DNA of 64,000 bases from Actinomycetes bacterium. Its GTDB lineage: Bacteria > Actinomycetota > Actinomycetes > Nanopelagicales > Nanopelagicaceae. Each line of letters opens with the position of its first letter. Position 1 is the stretch's first letter. Below, piece by piece: positions 45,191 to 53,564 of this stretch. The notes beneath the pieces are model-generated. The model searched no databases and was not told where the DNA came from. It saw nothing but the letters and a program-made list of their open reading frames with translations. Made by a program: the position numbers and the translations under genes. Location of the stretch: positions 1 to 64,000 of the forward strand of contig BJFY01000001.1 of NCBI GenBank assembly GCA_014190155.1, written 5' to 3'.

Positions 45191-46278
45191 TAATAACTCC
45201 GTTGTGTGACAACTGTTGCTAAATCTGTTAGCAGATCTTGATATTCATCGGTGATTACTTCGTGATTTACGGCTTTCTGGGCAGTATCAGATAATTCTAT
45301 GATTAATTTTTCCAAATCTGAAACTGCGCCAGTATTTGTGATTAATTCGCGGAGCTTTGCTACTCCGGCAAAATCCAGATCAGCTTTTCCAAAGTATTTA
45401 TCTAAGACTTGTAGTTGTAGCGGATTAGCTCGCTCGGTTGTCATCGCAATTAACGCAGTTCGCTTACCTTCTCGCAAATCATCGCCCGCAGGTTTGCCGG
45501 TTTCTTCTGGGTCACCGAAAACACCAAGTAAATCATCGCGGAGCTGAAATGCTTCACCAAGCGGTAATCCAAAATTAGAGAAAATTGCTTGATATTTTTT
45601 AGCATCATTTGTTGCAATTGCTGCACCAAAATGTAATGGCCGCTCAATCGAGTACTTCCCAGATTTATAGCGCGCTACCTTCAACGAACGGGCCACACTC
45701 TTACTAGCTAGAGCTTGTTCGAGTACATCTAAATATTGGCCAGCCATTAATTCAACGCGCATTTCGTCGTGAATTGTTAAAGATCTAATTCGGGCTTCAA
45801 TTGAAATATTAGATTGATTTAACATTTGATCTGACCAAATTAGCGCTAGATCTCCAAGTAGTATCGCACTCGACATACCAAAACTTTTACTGTCGCCAGT
45901 TAAATTATCGGCAGCATGCATCCTTTCAAAAACTTTATGGATGGCTGGTGCATTGCGTCTAGTGTCAGATCCATCCATTACATCATCATGAATCAGTGCG
46001 CATGCATGTAAGAGCTCTAAACTAGAAATCGCTTTCACAACAGATTTATCTTCTGGCCCACCAGCCGCTAAATACCCAACATATGCAAAGAGTGGTCGAA
46101 ATCGTTTGCCACCATCTAGTAGAAAGCTTTTGATTGCTTTTGTTACTGGATCTAGTTCGAGACCAATCGAATTTAAATATTTGCCTTGTTCGGTTAGAAA
46201 CTTACTAAGTTCAGATGAAACCTCACCGCGAACGCGCGCCATGAAATCAAGGGTGTTCTGGTTTGCAGTGGAATTCAC
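45190..46278 (-). CDS. crtE: Geranylgeranyl diphosphate synthase
   Basis: Prenyl chain elongation supplying C20 for carotenoids. About 362 residues. First Asp-rich motif HDDVMDGSDTRR, second FQLRDDLLGVFGDPEETGKP, and GGKRFRPLF near the N-terminus. The GTG at 46278 with GGGAGGG 12 bases upstream is preferred. An in-frame start at 46395 would run into metF. metF starts only 24 bases away in the other direction. Confidence 0.93.
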   Translation of the reverse strand: MNSTANQNTLDFMARVRGEVSSELSKFLTEQGKYLNSIGLELDPVTKAIKSFLLDGGKRFRPLFAYVGYLAAGGPEDKSVVKAISSLELLHACALIHDDVMDGSDTRRNAPAIHKVFERMHAADNLTGDSKSFGMSSAILLGDLALIWSDQMLNQSNISIEARIRSLTIHDEMRVELMAGQYLDVLEQALASKSVARSLKVARYKSGKYSIERPLHFGAAIATNDAKKYQAIFSNFGLPLGEAFQLRDDLLGVFGDPEETGKPAGDDLREGKRTALIAMTTERANPLQLQVLDKYFGKADLDFAGVAKLRELITNTGAVSDLEKLIIELSDTAQKAVNHEVITDEYQDLLTDLATVVTQRSY

Positions 46279-46302
46279 GCGGTAACGGTACCCTCCCTTG
46301 CT

Positions 46303-47178
46303 ATGCAGCGCCCGTTTTCGTTTGAGACCCCAAATGGGCAGCCAATTTTCTCTCTGGAATTTTTCCCACCGAAGGATGAAAAGGGTGAAGCGCATTTATG
46401 GGTTGAACTAACTGAATTAAATTCACTCCATCCAGAATTTGTTTCGGTTACATACGGGGCTGGTGGTTCCACCCGCGAACGGACCGTTCGAGTTACTTCA
46501 GAAATTACCGCTCGAACCGGATTGCGGACCGTTGCGCACCTGACTTGCATCGGGTCTTCAAAAGCAGAACTTTCGGAAATTTTAGATCAATATTGGAACG
46601 CTGGTATTCGCGATATTTTGGCGTTGCGTGGTGATCCACCAACTGGCCCACAATCAGAATGGATTCCAACTGTTGGTGGTTTTACTCATTCAGATGAATT
46701 AGTTTCACTGGCAGTAGCTGCAAACTTTAATGTGGGGGTTGCAGCTTTTCCAGATTGTCACCCAGCATCTTATGGTAATTACTCGGCGGATGTTTTAGTT
46801 TTATTGGAAAAAGAACGGCGTGGTGCCCAATTTGCCACAACCCAATTTTTCTTTTCGGCTGAGAAGTATTTCAATTTAGTTAAAAAATTGAGAGAGCGGG
46901 GATCTAAACTCCCAATTTTCGCTGGAATTTTGCCAATCACGCAAGTTAAACAATTAAATCGAATGGCACAGTTAGGTGGAACTCCAATACCGCCAGCAAT
47001 AATGAAAGCATTTATCGAAGTGGAAAACGAACCGGAGAAAGTGAAAGCTCTAGGAATCGAAATTGCGGTAAACTTATGTAATGAATTAATTGCGATGGGC
47101 GTACCGGGGTTACATTTCTACACAATGAATAGCGCTTACGCGACTAAAGAGATCGTTAAGAGAATCGGGCTGCGTTGA
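46303..47178 (+). CDS. metF: 5,10-methylenetetrahydrofolate reductase
   Basis: Makes 5-methyl-THF for methionine synthesis. 291 residues, TIM barrel: FSLEFFPPKDEKGE (about 16-29), VSVTYGAGGSTRERT, LTCIGSSKAEL, ILALRGDPP, and FATTQFFFSAEKYF. The last 11 bases of spacing upstream leave little room for a leader, so the message may be leaderless. A CDP-alcohol phosphatidyltransferase gene follows after 1 base. Confidence 0.95.
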   Translation: MQRPFSFETPNGQPIFSLEFFPPKDEKGEAHLWVELTELNSLHPEFVSVTYGAGGSTRERTVRVTSEITARTGLRTVAHLTCIGSSKAELSEILDQYWNAGIRDILALRGDPPTGPQSEWIPTVGGFTHSDELVSLAVAANFNVGVAAFPDCHPASYGNYSADVLVLLEKERRGAQFATTQFFFSAEKYFNLVKKLRERGSKLPIFAGILPITQVKQLNRMAQLGGTPIPPAIMKAFIEVENEPEKVKALGIEIAVNLCNELIAMGVPGLHFYTMNSAYATKEIVKRIGLR

Positions 47179-47179
47179 C

Positions 47180-47794
47180 ATGAACCGTAGTGATTTTTTT
47201 CAAACCTGGAGCCATTTACATGGGGGCGCGAAAATTTCTGGAATCGTAAAAGGTTGGTTAACCATCTCGTTCAATACCGCAAAATTGTTAGAGAAATTAA
47301 GATTCTCGCCTAATGCAATTACCTGCCTAGGTTTGGTTTTCGCAGTTCTGACGAGCATTAATTCAGAGACCCTGTTAGCAGCGTTATTCCTTGTACTTTC
47401 CCTCGCTTCTGATGGCTTGGATGGTTCATTAGCCATTATCAAAGGTGAGATTTCAAGTAGAGGTGCAATTTTAGATGCAATTGTGGATCGCATCTCTGAA
47501 GGATTTTGGGCCTTAACTTTTTATTACTTAGGTGCGCCACTTTGGATTGTCCTAATTGCTTGGCTAGCCGCGTTTACACAAGAATATGTAAGAGCAAGAG
47601 CTGGCGGGCTTGGACTACGAGAAGTAGGCGTTGTGACGATAGGTGAACGACCAATCCGAGCCAGCATTTTATTCATAGCGATTGTGGCAAACTTTTTGGG
47701 GCTAAATTATGCGACTGCGCTAGCAACTACTTGGGCCATACTCCAAGTTTTAAGTTTTACTACAGTTGTGCGATTTGCTTATAAAAATATTTAA
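47180..47794 (+). CDS. CDP-alcohol phosphatidyltransferase family protein
   Basis: Membrane phospholipid-type transferase, 204 residues with about five to six membrane segments. The motif is SDGLDGSLAIIKGEISSRG followed by AILDAIVD: all four Asp of the DxxDG...G...DxxxD pattern are kept, but the Arg that normally follows the Ala is Ile. The alcohol substrate is unknown (glycerol phosphate or inositol phosphate are common). It follows metF by 1 base and overlaps convergent crtD-like gene by 4. Confidence 0.85.
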   Translation: MNRSDFFQTWSHLHGGAKISGIVKGWLTISFNTAKLLEKLRFSPNAITCLGLVFAVLTSINSETLLAALFLVLSLASDGLDGSLAIIKGEISSRGAILDAIVDRISEGFWALTFYYLGAPLWIVLIAWLAAFTQEYVRARAGGLGLREVGVVTIGERPIRASILFIAIVANFLGLNYATALATTWAILQVLSFTTVVRFAYKNI

Positions 47795-49290
47795 GCTTTA
47801 CCAATTGCATCTGCAACAATCTCGGCGCTAATACCTACTAGCGGCAGACCACCACCTGGGTGTGCGGACCCACCAACACAATACAAGCCTGCTAATGGTG
47901 AGCGATTCTTTGCTCTAAGAAATGCCGATCGCGCACCATTGCTTGAAGTTCCATAAATTGAGCCACCTGGGGCGTTTACGCGCTCTTCTAAATCGGCTGG
48001 TGTTCGGATCTCCATGAGAACAATCCGTTCGCGAATATCTAAGCCTCGTTCCGTCATTTTGTTTAAAATCAATTGCGCATATGATTCTTTTACCCCCGGT
48101 TTTTTCCAGTCAAATCCAATCCCTGGTTCATGGCGGGGTGCGTTTACTAAAACAAACCAACTTTCCTCGCCCAGATTTTTCACCATAGTTTCATCTTTAG
48201 GTGCACAGATATAAATAGCTGGATCGGGTGCGGGTTCGTTTCGCATAAAAATCGCGTCAAATTCGTCATCATAATTATCCGGAAAATAAACATTGTGATG
48301 TGAAAGCTGGGCTTTTCCAGTTAAATCTGGCTTTAACCCAATTAGTAATGAAAACCCAGAAAGCGATGGCTTCGATTTAGCCAAGTTGCGGCGGGCTTTG
48401 CGCGTGACTTTAGGCTTATTTGGTAGCAATGTTGAATAAGTGACTTCCGAATCTGCATTTGTAACAACTATTTCAGCGGTTATTTGTTCGCCACTTTTTA
48501 AGAGAACGCCAGAGACTTTCTTGCTTTGATGGAGAATTTCACGGACTGGCTGATTCAAATAAATTTCTACCCCTAAATCGCGACACCGCTGTTCGAGCGC
48601 CTCCGAGAGTTTTCCGATGCCACCTTTGAGATGCCACGCCCCGAATGCTTCTTCTACAAACGCAATTGTTAATAAGACTGCTGGAACTTTGCGGGGATCT
48701 GACCCAGTATAAGTAGCGTACCTATCGATAATTTTTAAAATATGAGGTGAATCCGTATAGCGATTAGTTAATTTTCGAAGCGAGGTAAAAGGTGCAATCT
48801 CAATTAGATCTCGAAAAATACTTTTACTTTTTAAAAGGCTAAAAATCGAACGCAATTCGCTTTCAACAAATTGCACTCGAGAAGCGCTCCACATCCGCTC
48901 GGCGCGACGCATAATTTTATGCCAATCATCACCTACGGCGTCGCCAAACGCTGCTGATATTGCAGCCCTGGTTTTATGATGGGCGAGATTTGAAAATTGA
49001 ACTTTCTTGCCATCAGCAAAGTGGTATGAAAAAGCTGGATCAACTGGGAATATTTGCAAAACATTTTCTAATCGCTTCCCAGTTTTTAAGAAAAAATCCT
49101 TATACACCGCCGGCAAAGTAAGCAGCGACGGTCCAGTATCGAAAGCGAAACCATCGATCCATTCAGTTCTACATTTTCCACCAGTGCGGTCCGAGCTTTC
49201 GTAGATTGCAACTTTGTGACCAGCTTTAGCTAGCCGGCTAGCGGTGGCCATGCCACCAACTCCAGCACCGATAACAACAATTTTGCTCAT
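47791..49290 (-). CDS. CrtI-family carotenoid desaturase, CrtD-like candidate
   Basis: Second CrtI-family FAD enzyme, 499 residues: IVVIGAGVGGMATASRLAK at the N-terminus, GFAFDTGPSLLTLPAVY, HHNVYFPDNYDDEFDAIF, and SAHPGGGLPLVGISAEIV at the C-terminus. It closes the crtA-cruF-GT2 operon through an ATGA overlap. With CruF next door, a 1'-hydroxycarotenoid 3',4'-desaturase (CrtD) is more likely than a second phytoene desaturase. The exact reaction is inference. Confidence 0.85.
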   Translation of the reverse strand: MSKIVVIGAGVGGMATASRLAKAGHKVAIYESSDRTGGKCRTEWIDGFAFDTGPSLLTLPAVYKDFFLKTGKRLENVLQIFPVDPAFSYHFADGKKVQFSNLAHHKTRAAISAAFGDAVGDDWHKIMRRAERMWSASRVQFVESELRSIFSLLKSKSIFRDLIEIAPFTSLRKLTNRYTDSPHILKIIDRYATYTGSDPRKVPAVLLTIAFVEEAFGAWHLKGGIGKLSEALEQRCRDLGVEIYLNQPVREILHQSKKVSGVLLKSGEQITAEIVVTNADSEVTYSTLLPNKPKVTRKARRNLAKSKPSLSGFSLLIGLKPDLTGKAQLSHHNVYFPDNYDDEFDAIFMRNEPAPDPAIYICAPKDETMVKNLGEESWFVLVNAPRHEPGIGFDWKKPGVKESYAQLILNKMTERGLDIRERIVLMEIRTPADLEERVNAPGGSIYGTSSNGARSAFLRAKNRSPLAGLYCVGGSAHPGGGLPLVGISAEIVADAIGKA

Positions 49291-50366
49291 ACTTTACGAT
49301 CCCGCCACTCCAAGTCTCCGCGAATTTTACCTAACCAAGACCAGCAAATTAGCGCAATAAGTAGCGCAATTGATAATGGGTGCAGGAAAGCACTTTCCCA
49401 CCTAGATTTAGTTCGTAGCGCGGTGATCAACCTTGAAGCAACCAGCGCCAGATAACCGACCCAACCTAATAGCGAACCAGCTAACCCGTAAATTAATGGC
49501 AAGATCGATGAAATTGTAAGGAAAGTAATTGCTATTAAAGAACCAAGAGGTGATCCAAACGCCCGCCAAAGTGATTTACGATAGCCGTTTACTAATTCAT
49601 TAGCATTTCGATACATCCGACATTTTGCAATGGCGCTACCTTCAGCAACACCCCCCTTAAATCCAGATTTCAAAAGCAATCGCGCCAACGCAATATCATC
49701 AATTACTTCGCTTTTGATAGCTTCATGCCCACCGCACTCCATATATGCACTTCGCTTTACCAAGAAAAACTGGCCGTTAGCAACCGCCATAGAAGTCAGT
49801 CGCAATTTTTGCGCGATAAATAATGGCACGGTTGCGAACCAACTCCACTGTAGTAATGGTTGAATCAATAGTTCTAACGGCGTTAGCGCTATTTGCGCCG
49901 GATATGGCGAAATATAATCCCAGCCATTTACTTCTAACCTATTAAGTGAGCTATGAATTGCATCAGGGGATAAGCGAACATCTGCGTCGAGAAATACTAG
50001 GTATTCGGAATTGCTTGCGCCAGCTAACTGATGGCAAGCAAAATTTTTACCTAACCAGCCATTTGGTAGCACTCGGCCTTGAATTGCTAATGAATTTGCC
50101 TGGAATTGGTATCCGGAAATTAAGGTCTCAGTGTTATCGGTTGAACCATCGTTTAAAGTTATGATTTCATAATTGGTTAAACCATTTTGTAAATCCACCG
50201 AACTTAATACTCCAAGGACATTGATAGATTCATTCCGCATCGGAATTAATATGGAGACTGGCGCAGTCAGAGCAAGCCTTGATTTACTCGGCTTTTTAAT
50301 GGTTAGCGCATTAATAATTGTGAGAAGTAATGAGCCAAGAGCTAGGCAAGTTCCAACTAAAAGCAC
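49287..50366 (-). CDS. Family 2 glycosyltransferase, CruG/CrtQ-like
   Basis: 359 residues. An N-terminal membrane segment is followed by a GT-A domain (SILIPMRNESINVLGVLSS, LNDGSTDNT, LVFLDADVRLSPDA) and several C-terminal membrane helices, the layout of carotenoid glycosyltransferases such as cyanobacterial CruG. Position between cruF and the CrtD-like gene supports sugar attachment to the hydrated carotenoid end. GTG start. Confidence 0.85.
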   Translation of the reverse strand: MLLVGTCLALGSLLLTIINALTIKKPSKSRLALTAPVSILIPMRNESINVLGVLSSVDLQNGLTNYEIITLNDGSTDNTETLISGYQFQANSLAIQGRVLPNGWLGKNFACHQLAGASNSEYLVFLDADVRLSPDAIHSSLNRLEVNGWDYISPYPAQIALTPLELLIQPLLQWSWFATVPLFIAQKLRLTSMAVANGQFFLVKRSAYMECGGHEAIKSEVIDDIALARLLLKSGFKGGVAEGSAIAKCRMYRNANELVNGYRKSLWRAFGSPLGSLIAITFLTISSILPLIYGLAGSLLGWVGYLALVASRLITALRTKSRWESAFLHPLSIALLIALICWSWLGKIRGDLEWRDRKV

Positions 50367-50371
50367 AATAG

Positions 50372-51178
50372 TTAGCCGCTTCGCCCAAACGAGAGCGTAA
50401 TGAAGTATGGCGCCAGAACCAACCCAAATAATAATCCGCCGAGAAATGCAACACCTGGTCGATCAAAGAAGAATATATTTCCAAAAACCCCAGCAAACCA
50501 AGTCCATCCTAAGAAAATATTAGGAACTAAGAGGCCCGCGCCATTCTTACGTCGCTCACGTGGAAGTACAAGATGTAAGAGCGCCATCAATCCCATTCCA
50601 GTTAGTAACCAACCGAAAGTATTTAGCAGTGGAACTTCTGGCTGAAATGGCACAGTACGGCCAGTAATCTCCCACTTCCATCTATCTGCGCTCACCATTT
50701 GTGGATCTAGAAATAAATCCCAAGCCATTAATCCAGCACCGCCATAGAGAAATACCCAATGCGGCGAAGTTCGGCGGGCTGCGATTAATAGTGGGTGCGC
50801 CAACATCATCCAAGCAAATGGCACCACAAGCGGCACACCGTAAATTTGATAACCCAATGAATTGTCATAAGCGTAAGTTCCAAATGGCCAGCCCGTTCGG
50901 CTGCCAATTTGTTCTACAATTAAAGCAAATACAAAAGTTATTGATATGTATCGAAGTGCGTAATTCAGTCCATGTGCATAAAGTCCGTGCAGCGACATCG
51001 CGCCAGCTGCCCAATAAACCGTCGCAATTGTTACTAAGCGAAGTGGCTCGCCAGAGAGAAGTGGATATGCAATTTGCAATAAAAGTGCAATTGAAAATAC
51101 GGAACCCAAAATAATTTGTTGAGCTTTCGTTATTGAACCTCGCGAATTTCGTCTTGGTCGATATTGACGAATTGACAT
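50372..51178 (-). CDS. cruF: Carotenoid 1',2'-hydratase CruF
   Basis: 268-residue membrane protein of the DUF422 carotenoid family with about seven to eight segments. Conserved features are EQIGSRTGWPFGTYAYDNSLG, GVPLVVPFAWMMLAHP, and WDLFLDPQMV (about 156-165). CruF adds water to the linear end of gamma-carotene, as in cyanobacteria and Deinococcus. It lies 5 bases upstream of the glycosyltransferase gene. Confidence 0.92.
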   Translation of the reverse strand: MSIRQYRPRRNSRGSITKAQQIILGSVFSIALLLQIAYPLLSGEPLRLVTIATVYWAAGAMSLHGLYAHGLNYALRYISITFVFALIVEQIGSRTGWPFGTYAYDNSLGYQIYGVPLVVPFAWMMLAHPLLIAARRTSPHWVFLYGGAGLMAWDLFLDPQMVSADRWKWEITGRTVPFQPEVPLLNTFGWLLTGMGLMALLHLVLPRERRKNGAGLLVPNIFLGWTWFAGVFGNIFFFDRPGVAFLGGLLFGLVLAPYFITLSFGRSG

Positions 51179-51192
51179 GGCGCTATTCTGCC

Positions 51193-51858
51193 TTAAAGCG
51201 AGCCACTTTCACTTATCACCGCGAACCTCGCAAATAATTCCTCCGAGTACCATCTTTCACGTGCAGTAGCAGCGATTGCAGCCTTGTGCGCCTCACCTTG
51301 ATAGGCGAATGCACGAACTGCCGCGCTTGATTCCCATATTGAAAATGTTCCTTGTAATCCAAGCGGAGCTTCACCAATTCCAATTGCTGAAATCAACCCG
51401 GTTGCAGATTTCAAACTAACCGTAACCGGTGGCACCGAACGCCAAAAAATTGGATTCTTTAACCACTTAATTCGTGCCCGGGTTAGTGCCACTATTTTTC
51501 CATTCCAAGGTGGATCAAAGAGATTAGATTTAAAAGGTTCAGCTTTAGACCATTTACCTTGAACTGAAATGTTCTTTAGCACTACTCGATAGCGCTTTAA
51601 TGATTTTTGGTGCCAGCGCTTTACTAACTTTGAACTATCAAAGCTTCCTAACTCTGATTCTGGGATAGTTATAAGCAAACCCCAGCGTTGGATATCTGCA
51701 TCTTTCGGCGTAAATGTTTCACCTTTGCCGGTACCAAGTAATTTCCAGAATTCAATTTTCTTATTCCTACTTAATGACAATCGGTCTAATCCCATATGTA
51801 GTAGCGCCCATAGGAAATCTTTTCTAGAAATTTTCCAGAAATAAATTACGGTAATCAA
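51193..51858 (-). CDS. crtA: CrtA-like carotenoid monooxygenase (spheroidene monooxygenase family)
   Basis: 221 residues. The protein follows the CrtA pattern: an early aromatic strand, HMGLDRLSLSR, FWKLLGTGKGETFTP, RWGLLITIP, WSKAEPF, ALTRARIKW, GIGEAPLGLQGTFSIWES and WYSEELFARFAV. CrtA puts a keto group at C-2 of a linear carotenoid end. The start is a TTG that overlaps the hydrolase stop (TTGA); no downstream start preserves the conserved first strand. The assignment by motif order is fairly sure; the substrate is inferred. Confidence 0.82.
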   Translation of the reverse strand: MITVIYFWKISRKDFLWALLHMGLDRLSLSRNKKIEFWKLLGTGKGETFTPKDADIQRWGLLITIPESELGSFDSSKLVKRWHQKSLKRYRVVLKNISVQGKWSKAEPFKSNLFDPPWNGKIVALTRARIKWLKNPIFWRSVPPVTVSLKSATGLISAIGIGEAPLGLQGTFSIWESSAAVRAFAYQGEAHKAAIAATARERWYSEELFARFAVISESGSL

Positions 51859-52637
51859 TTACTTATACCAATCAAATTATTAATTTCTATTAGGACTTCT
51901 TCAGAGTGGTCCCACATTGGAGCGTGACCACATTCGGAAAAAATGATCCACTTAGCATGGGCTGGCGCAAGCGAACGTTCCTGACAACTTTGGGCGGGCA
52001 GTGAATTGTCGGCATCACCGAAAATAATCGTAGTAGGAACTGTTGTAGGAATTTTTCCATTGAATCTTTTCTTTAACATGGCATCCCATGCTGGGTAGTA
52101 ACCTGCCGCATCAGCCATGGCGCGGGTCGCATCTAAACAAGTTTGGTGGCTGAAATTTCGCCATAGCGGGCTTACGCTTTCGAATCCTAATTTCCGAAGT
52201 GATTCAAAATGAACCGTAAATGGCGCGATCGGATTTACTAATCTTGATAGCACTCGAGTTCGTGCACTTGTGCGAGTTGTAAATGGTGTTAACCATAAGC
52301 CCGCTGGGGCGACACCTAATAGAGATTTAATTCGTTCCGACTTTAGGGCAGCCATTTCAAGTGCAACCCAGCCACCTAAAGAATTCCCAACAACGTGAAA
52401 TTTATCTATCCCTAATTCGTCCATATTACGAAAAACTAGTTCTGCTAAAGATTTTGGATCCATGGGTTGCGCGAAATCCATGGGAGATTTTCCATGTCCG
52501 GGCAGATCAACTGTAATTACTAGCTTTGTTTTACTAAGTGTCGGGATAATTAGTTTCCACGCCGTTGCTGCCGATCCCATTCCGTGAATCAATAAAACGG
52601 GTTCGCCACTTCCGAATTGCTCAGTAACTAGTTTCAT
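51855..52637 (-). CDS. Alpha/beta hydrolase
   Basis: 260 residues. The oxyanion motif LLIHGMGSAATAW, nucleophile Ser in VVGNSLGGWVAL (about residue 97), Asp in IIFGDADNSLPA and His in SECGHAPMWDH make a complete triad. Its substrate is unknown. Its gene has TGATG overlap with ybaK upstream and TTGA overlap with crtA downstream, so it belongs to the carotenoid operon by position; it may act on an ester. Confidence 0.88.
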   Translation of the reverse strand: MKLVTEQFGSGEPVLLIHGMGSAATAWKLIIPTLSKTKLVITVDLPGHGKSPMDFAQPMDPKSLAELVFRNMDELGIDKFHVVGNSLGGWVALEMAALKSERIKSLLGVAPAGLWLTPFTTRTSARTRVLSRLVNPIAPFTVHFESLRKLGFESVSPLWRNFSHQTCLDATRAMADAAGYYPAWDAMLKKRFNGKIPTTVPTTIIFGDADNSLPAQSCQERSLAPAHAKWIIFSECGHAPMWDHSEEVLIEINNLIGISN

Positions 52638-53137
52638 CAATCCCCAACAACCATTGGCTTTGCGTTAGTACATTTGATTAGTTCGCTAAATGAAGTGGGA
52701 TAAACCGCATGCGGATGTCCCGCAGCCGCCCAAACTACTTCGTAATCGTTTAGGGCTTCATCGATAAGTGTTATTTCGGGTTTTGATGTCCAACCCAACG
52801 GACTCACACCGCCGATTGCAAACCCGCTCCATTTTCTTACGAAATCTGCATCAGCTCTTATTAATTTTTCGATTCCTAAGTTTTTTGCGACAAGCGTAGT
52901 ATCTACCCGATGTCTGCCAGAGGTAATTACTAATAACGCTTTAGGTTCCTGATCGTCAGGTATTCCAAAAACAATTGATGAGGCAATTTGGCCAACTTCA
53001 ATACCAAGTCCAGCAGCTGCTTCTAGCGCGGTACGAGCGCTATCGGATAGCGCAGTGACTTCCCCGGTAACGCCATGGAATCTTAGCTCGGCACAAACCT
53101 TGGCAACTGCGGCGTGTTGGAGAATTGCTTCGCTCAT
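52637..53137 (-). CDS. YbaK/EbsC-family aminoacyl-tRNA deacylase
   Basis: 166 residues. The domain removes mischarged amino acids from tRNA (Cys-tRNA(Pro) or related). Conserved parts are IVFGIPDDQEPKALLVITSG, the Lys in EKLIRADADFVRKWSGF and GGVSPLGW. ATG 53137 is preferred to a TTG two codons earlier. It is the first gene of the run leading to crtA-cruF-GT2-crtD. Confidence 0.88.
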   Translation of the reverse strand: MSEAILQHAAVAKVCAELRFHGVTGEVTALSDSARTALEAAAGLGIEVGQIASSIVFGIPDDQEPKALLVITSGRHRVDTTLVAKNLGIEKLIRADADFVRKWSGFAIGGVSPLGWTSKPEITLIDEALNDYEVVWAAAGHPHAVYPTSFSELIKCTNAKPMVVGD

Positions 53138-53164
53138 TTTCAAAGGTTACATGTTGCCGTTGAA

Positions 53165-53560
53165 TTACTTAAGTTCTGCGATTAGCCCTTCAATTCGAGT
53201 TTTAATCTCATCGCGAATCGGGCGAATAGATGCAACCCCTTGACCAGCAGGATCTTCTAGTTCCCAATCCAAATATCGCTTACCGGGGAAGTATGGACAT
53301 GCATCGCCACAACCCATTGTTATTACCACATCTGATTCTTGAACTGCTGAGGTAGTTAGGACTTTAGGCACTTCGTGGCTGATATCAATTCCCAATTCGA
53401 GCATTGCTGCCACAACTGAAGGGTTTATGGAATCGGCTGGTGCTGATCCAGCCGATCGCACTTCAACGCTATCGCCAGCTAAGTGGGTTAGGAAAGCGGC
53501 GGCCATTTGTGAACGACCAGCATTATGCACACATACAAATAACACACTTGGCTTTTTCAT
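53165..53560 (-). CDS. arsC: Arsenate reductase (thioredoxin/LMW-phosphatase type)
   Basis: Reduces arsenate to arsenite. 131 residues with a low-molecular-weight phosphatase fold: catalytic Cys10 in VCVHNAGRSQMA, and redox Cys84 and Cys88 in TMGCGDACPYFPG, the arrangement of the thioredoxin-coupled pI258 class. It lies 4 bases after an aquaporin gene, a known detoxification pairing. Confidence 0.93.
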   Translation of the reverse strand: MKKPSVLFVCVHNAGRSQMAAAFLTHLAGDSVEVRSAGSAPADSINPSVVAAMLELGIDISHEVPKVLTTSAVQESDVVITMGCGDACPYFPGKRYLDWELEDPAGQGVASIRPIRDEIKTRIEGLIAELK

Positions 53561-53564
53561 AGAT

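Noticed and set aside
46279-46395. Extended crtE start at 46395
   Set aside because: The added residues are not family-like and would lie antisense to the conserved N-terminus of metF.
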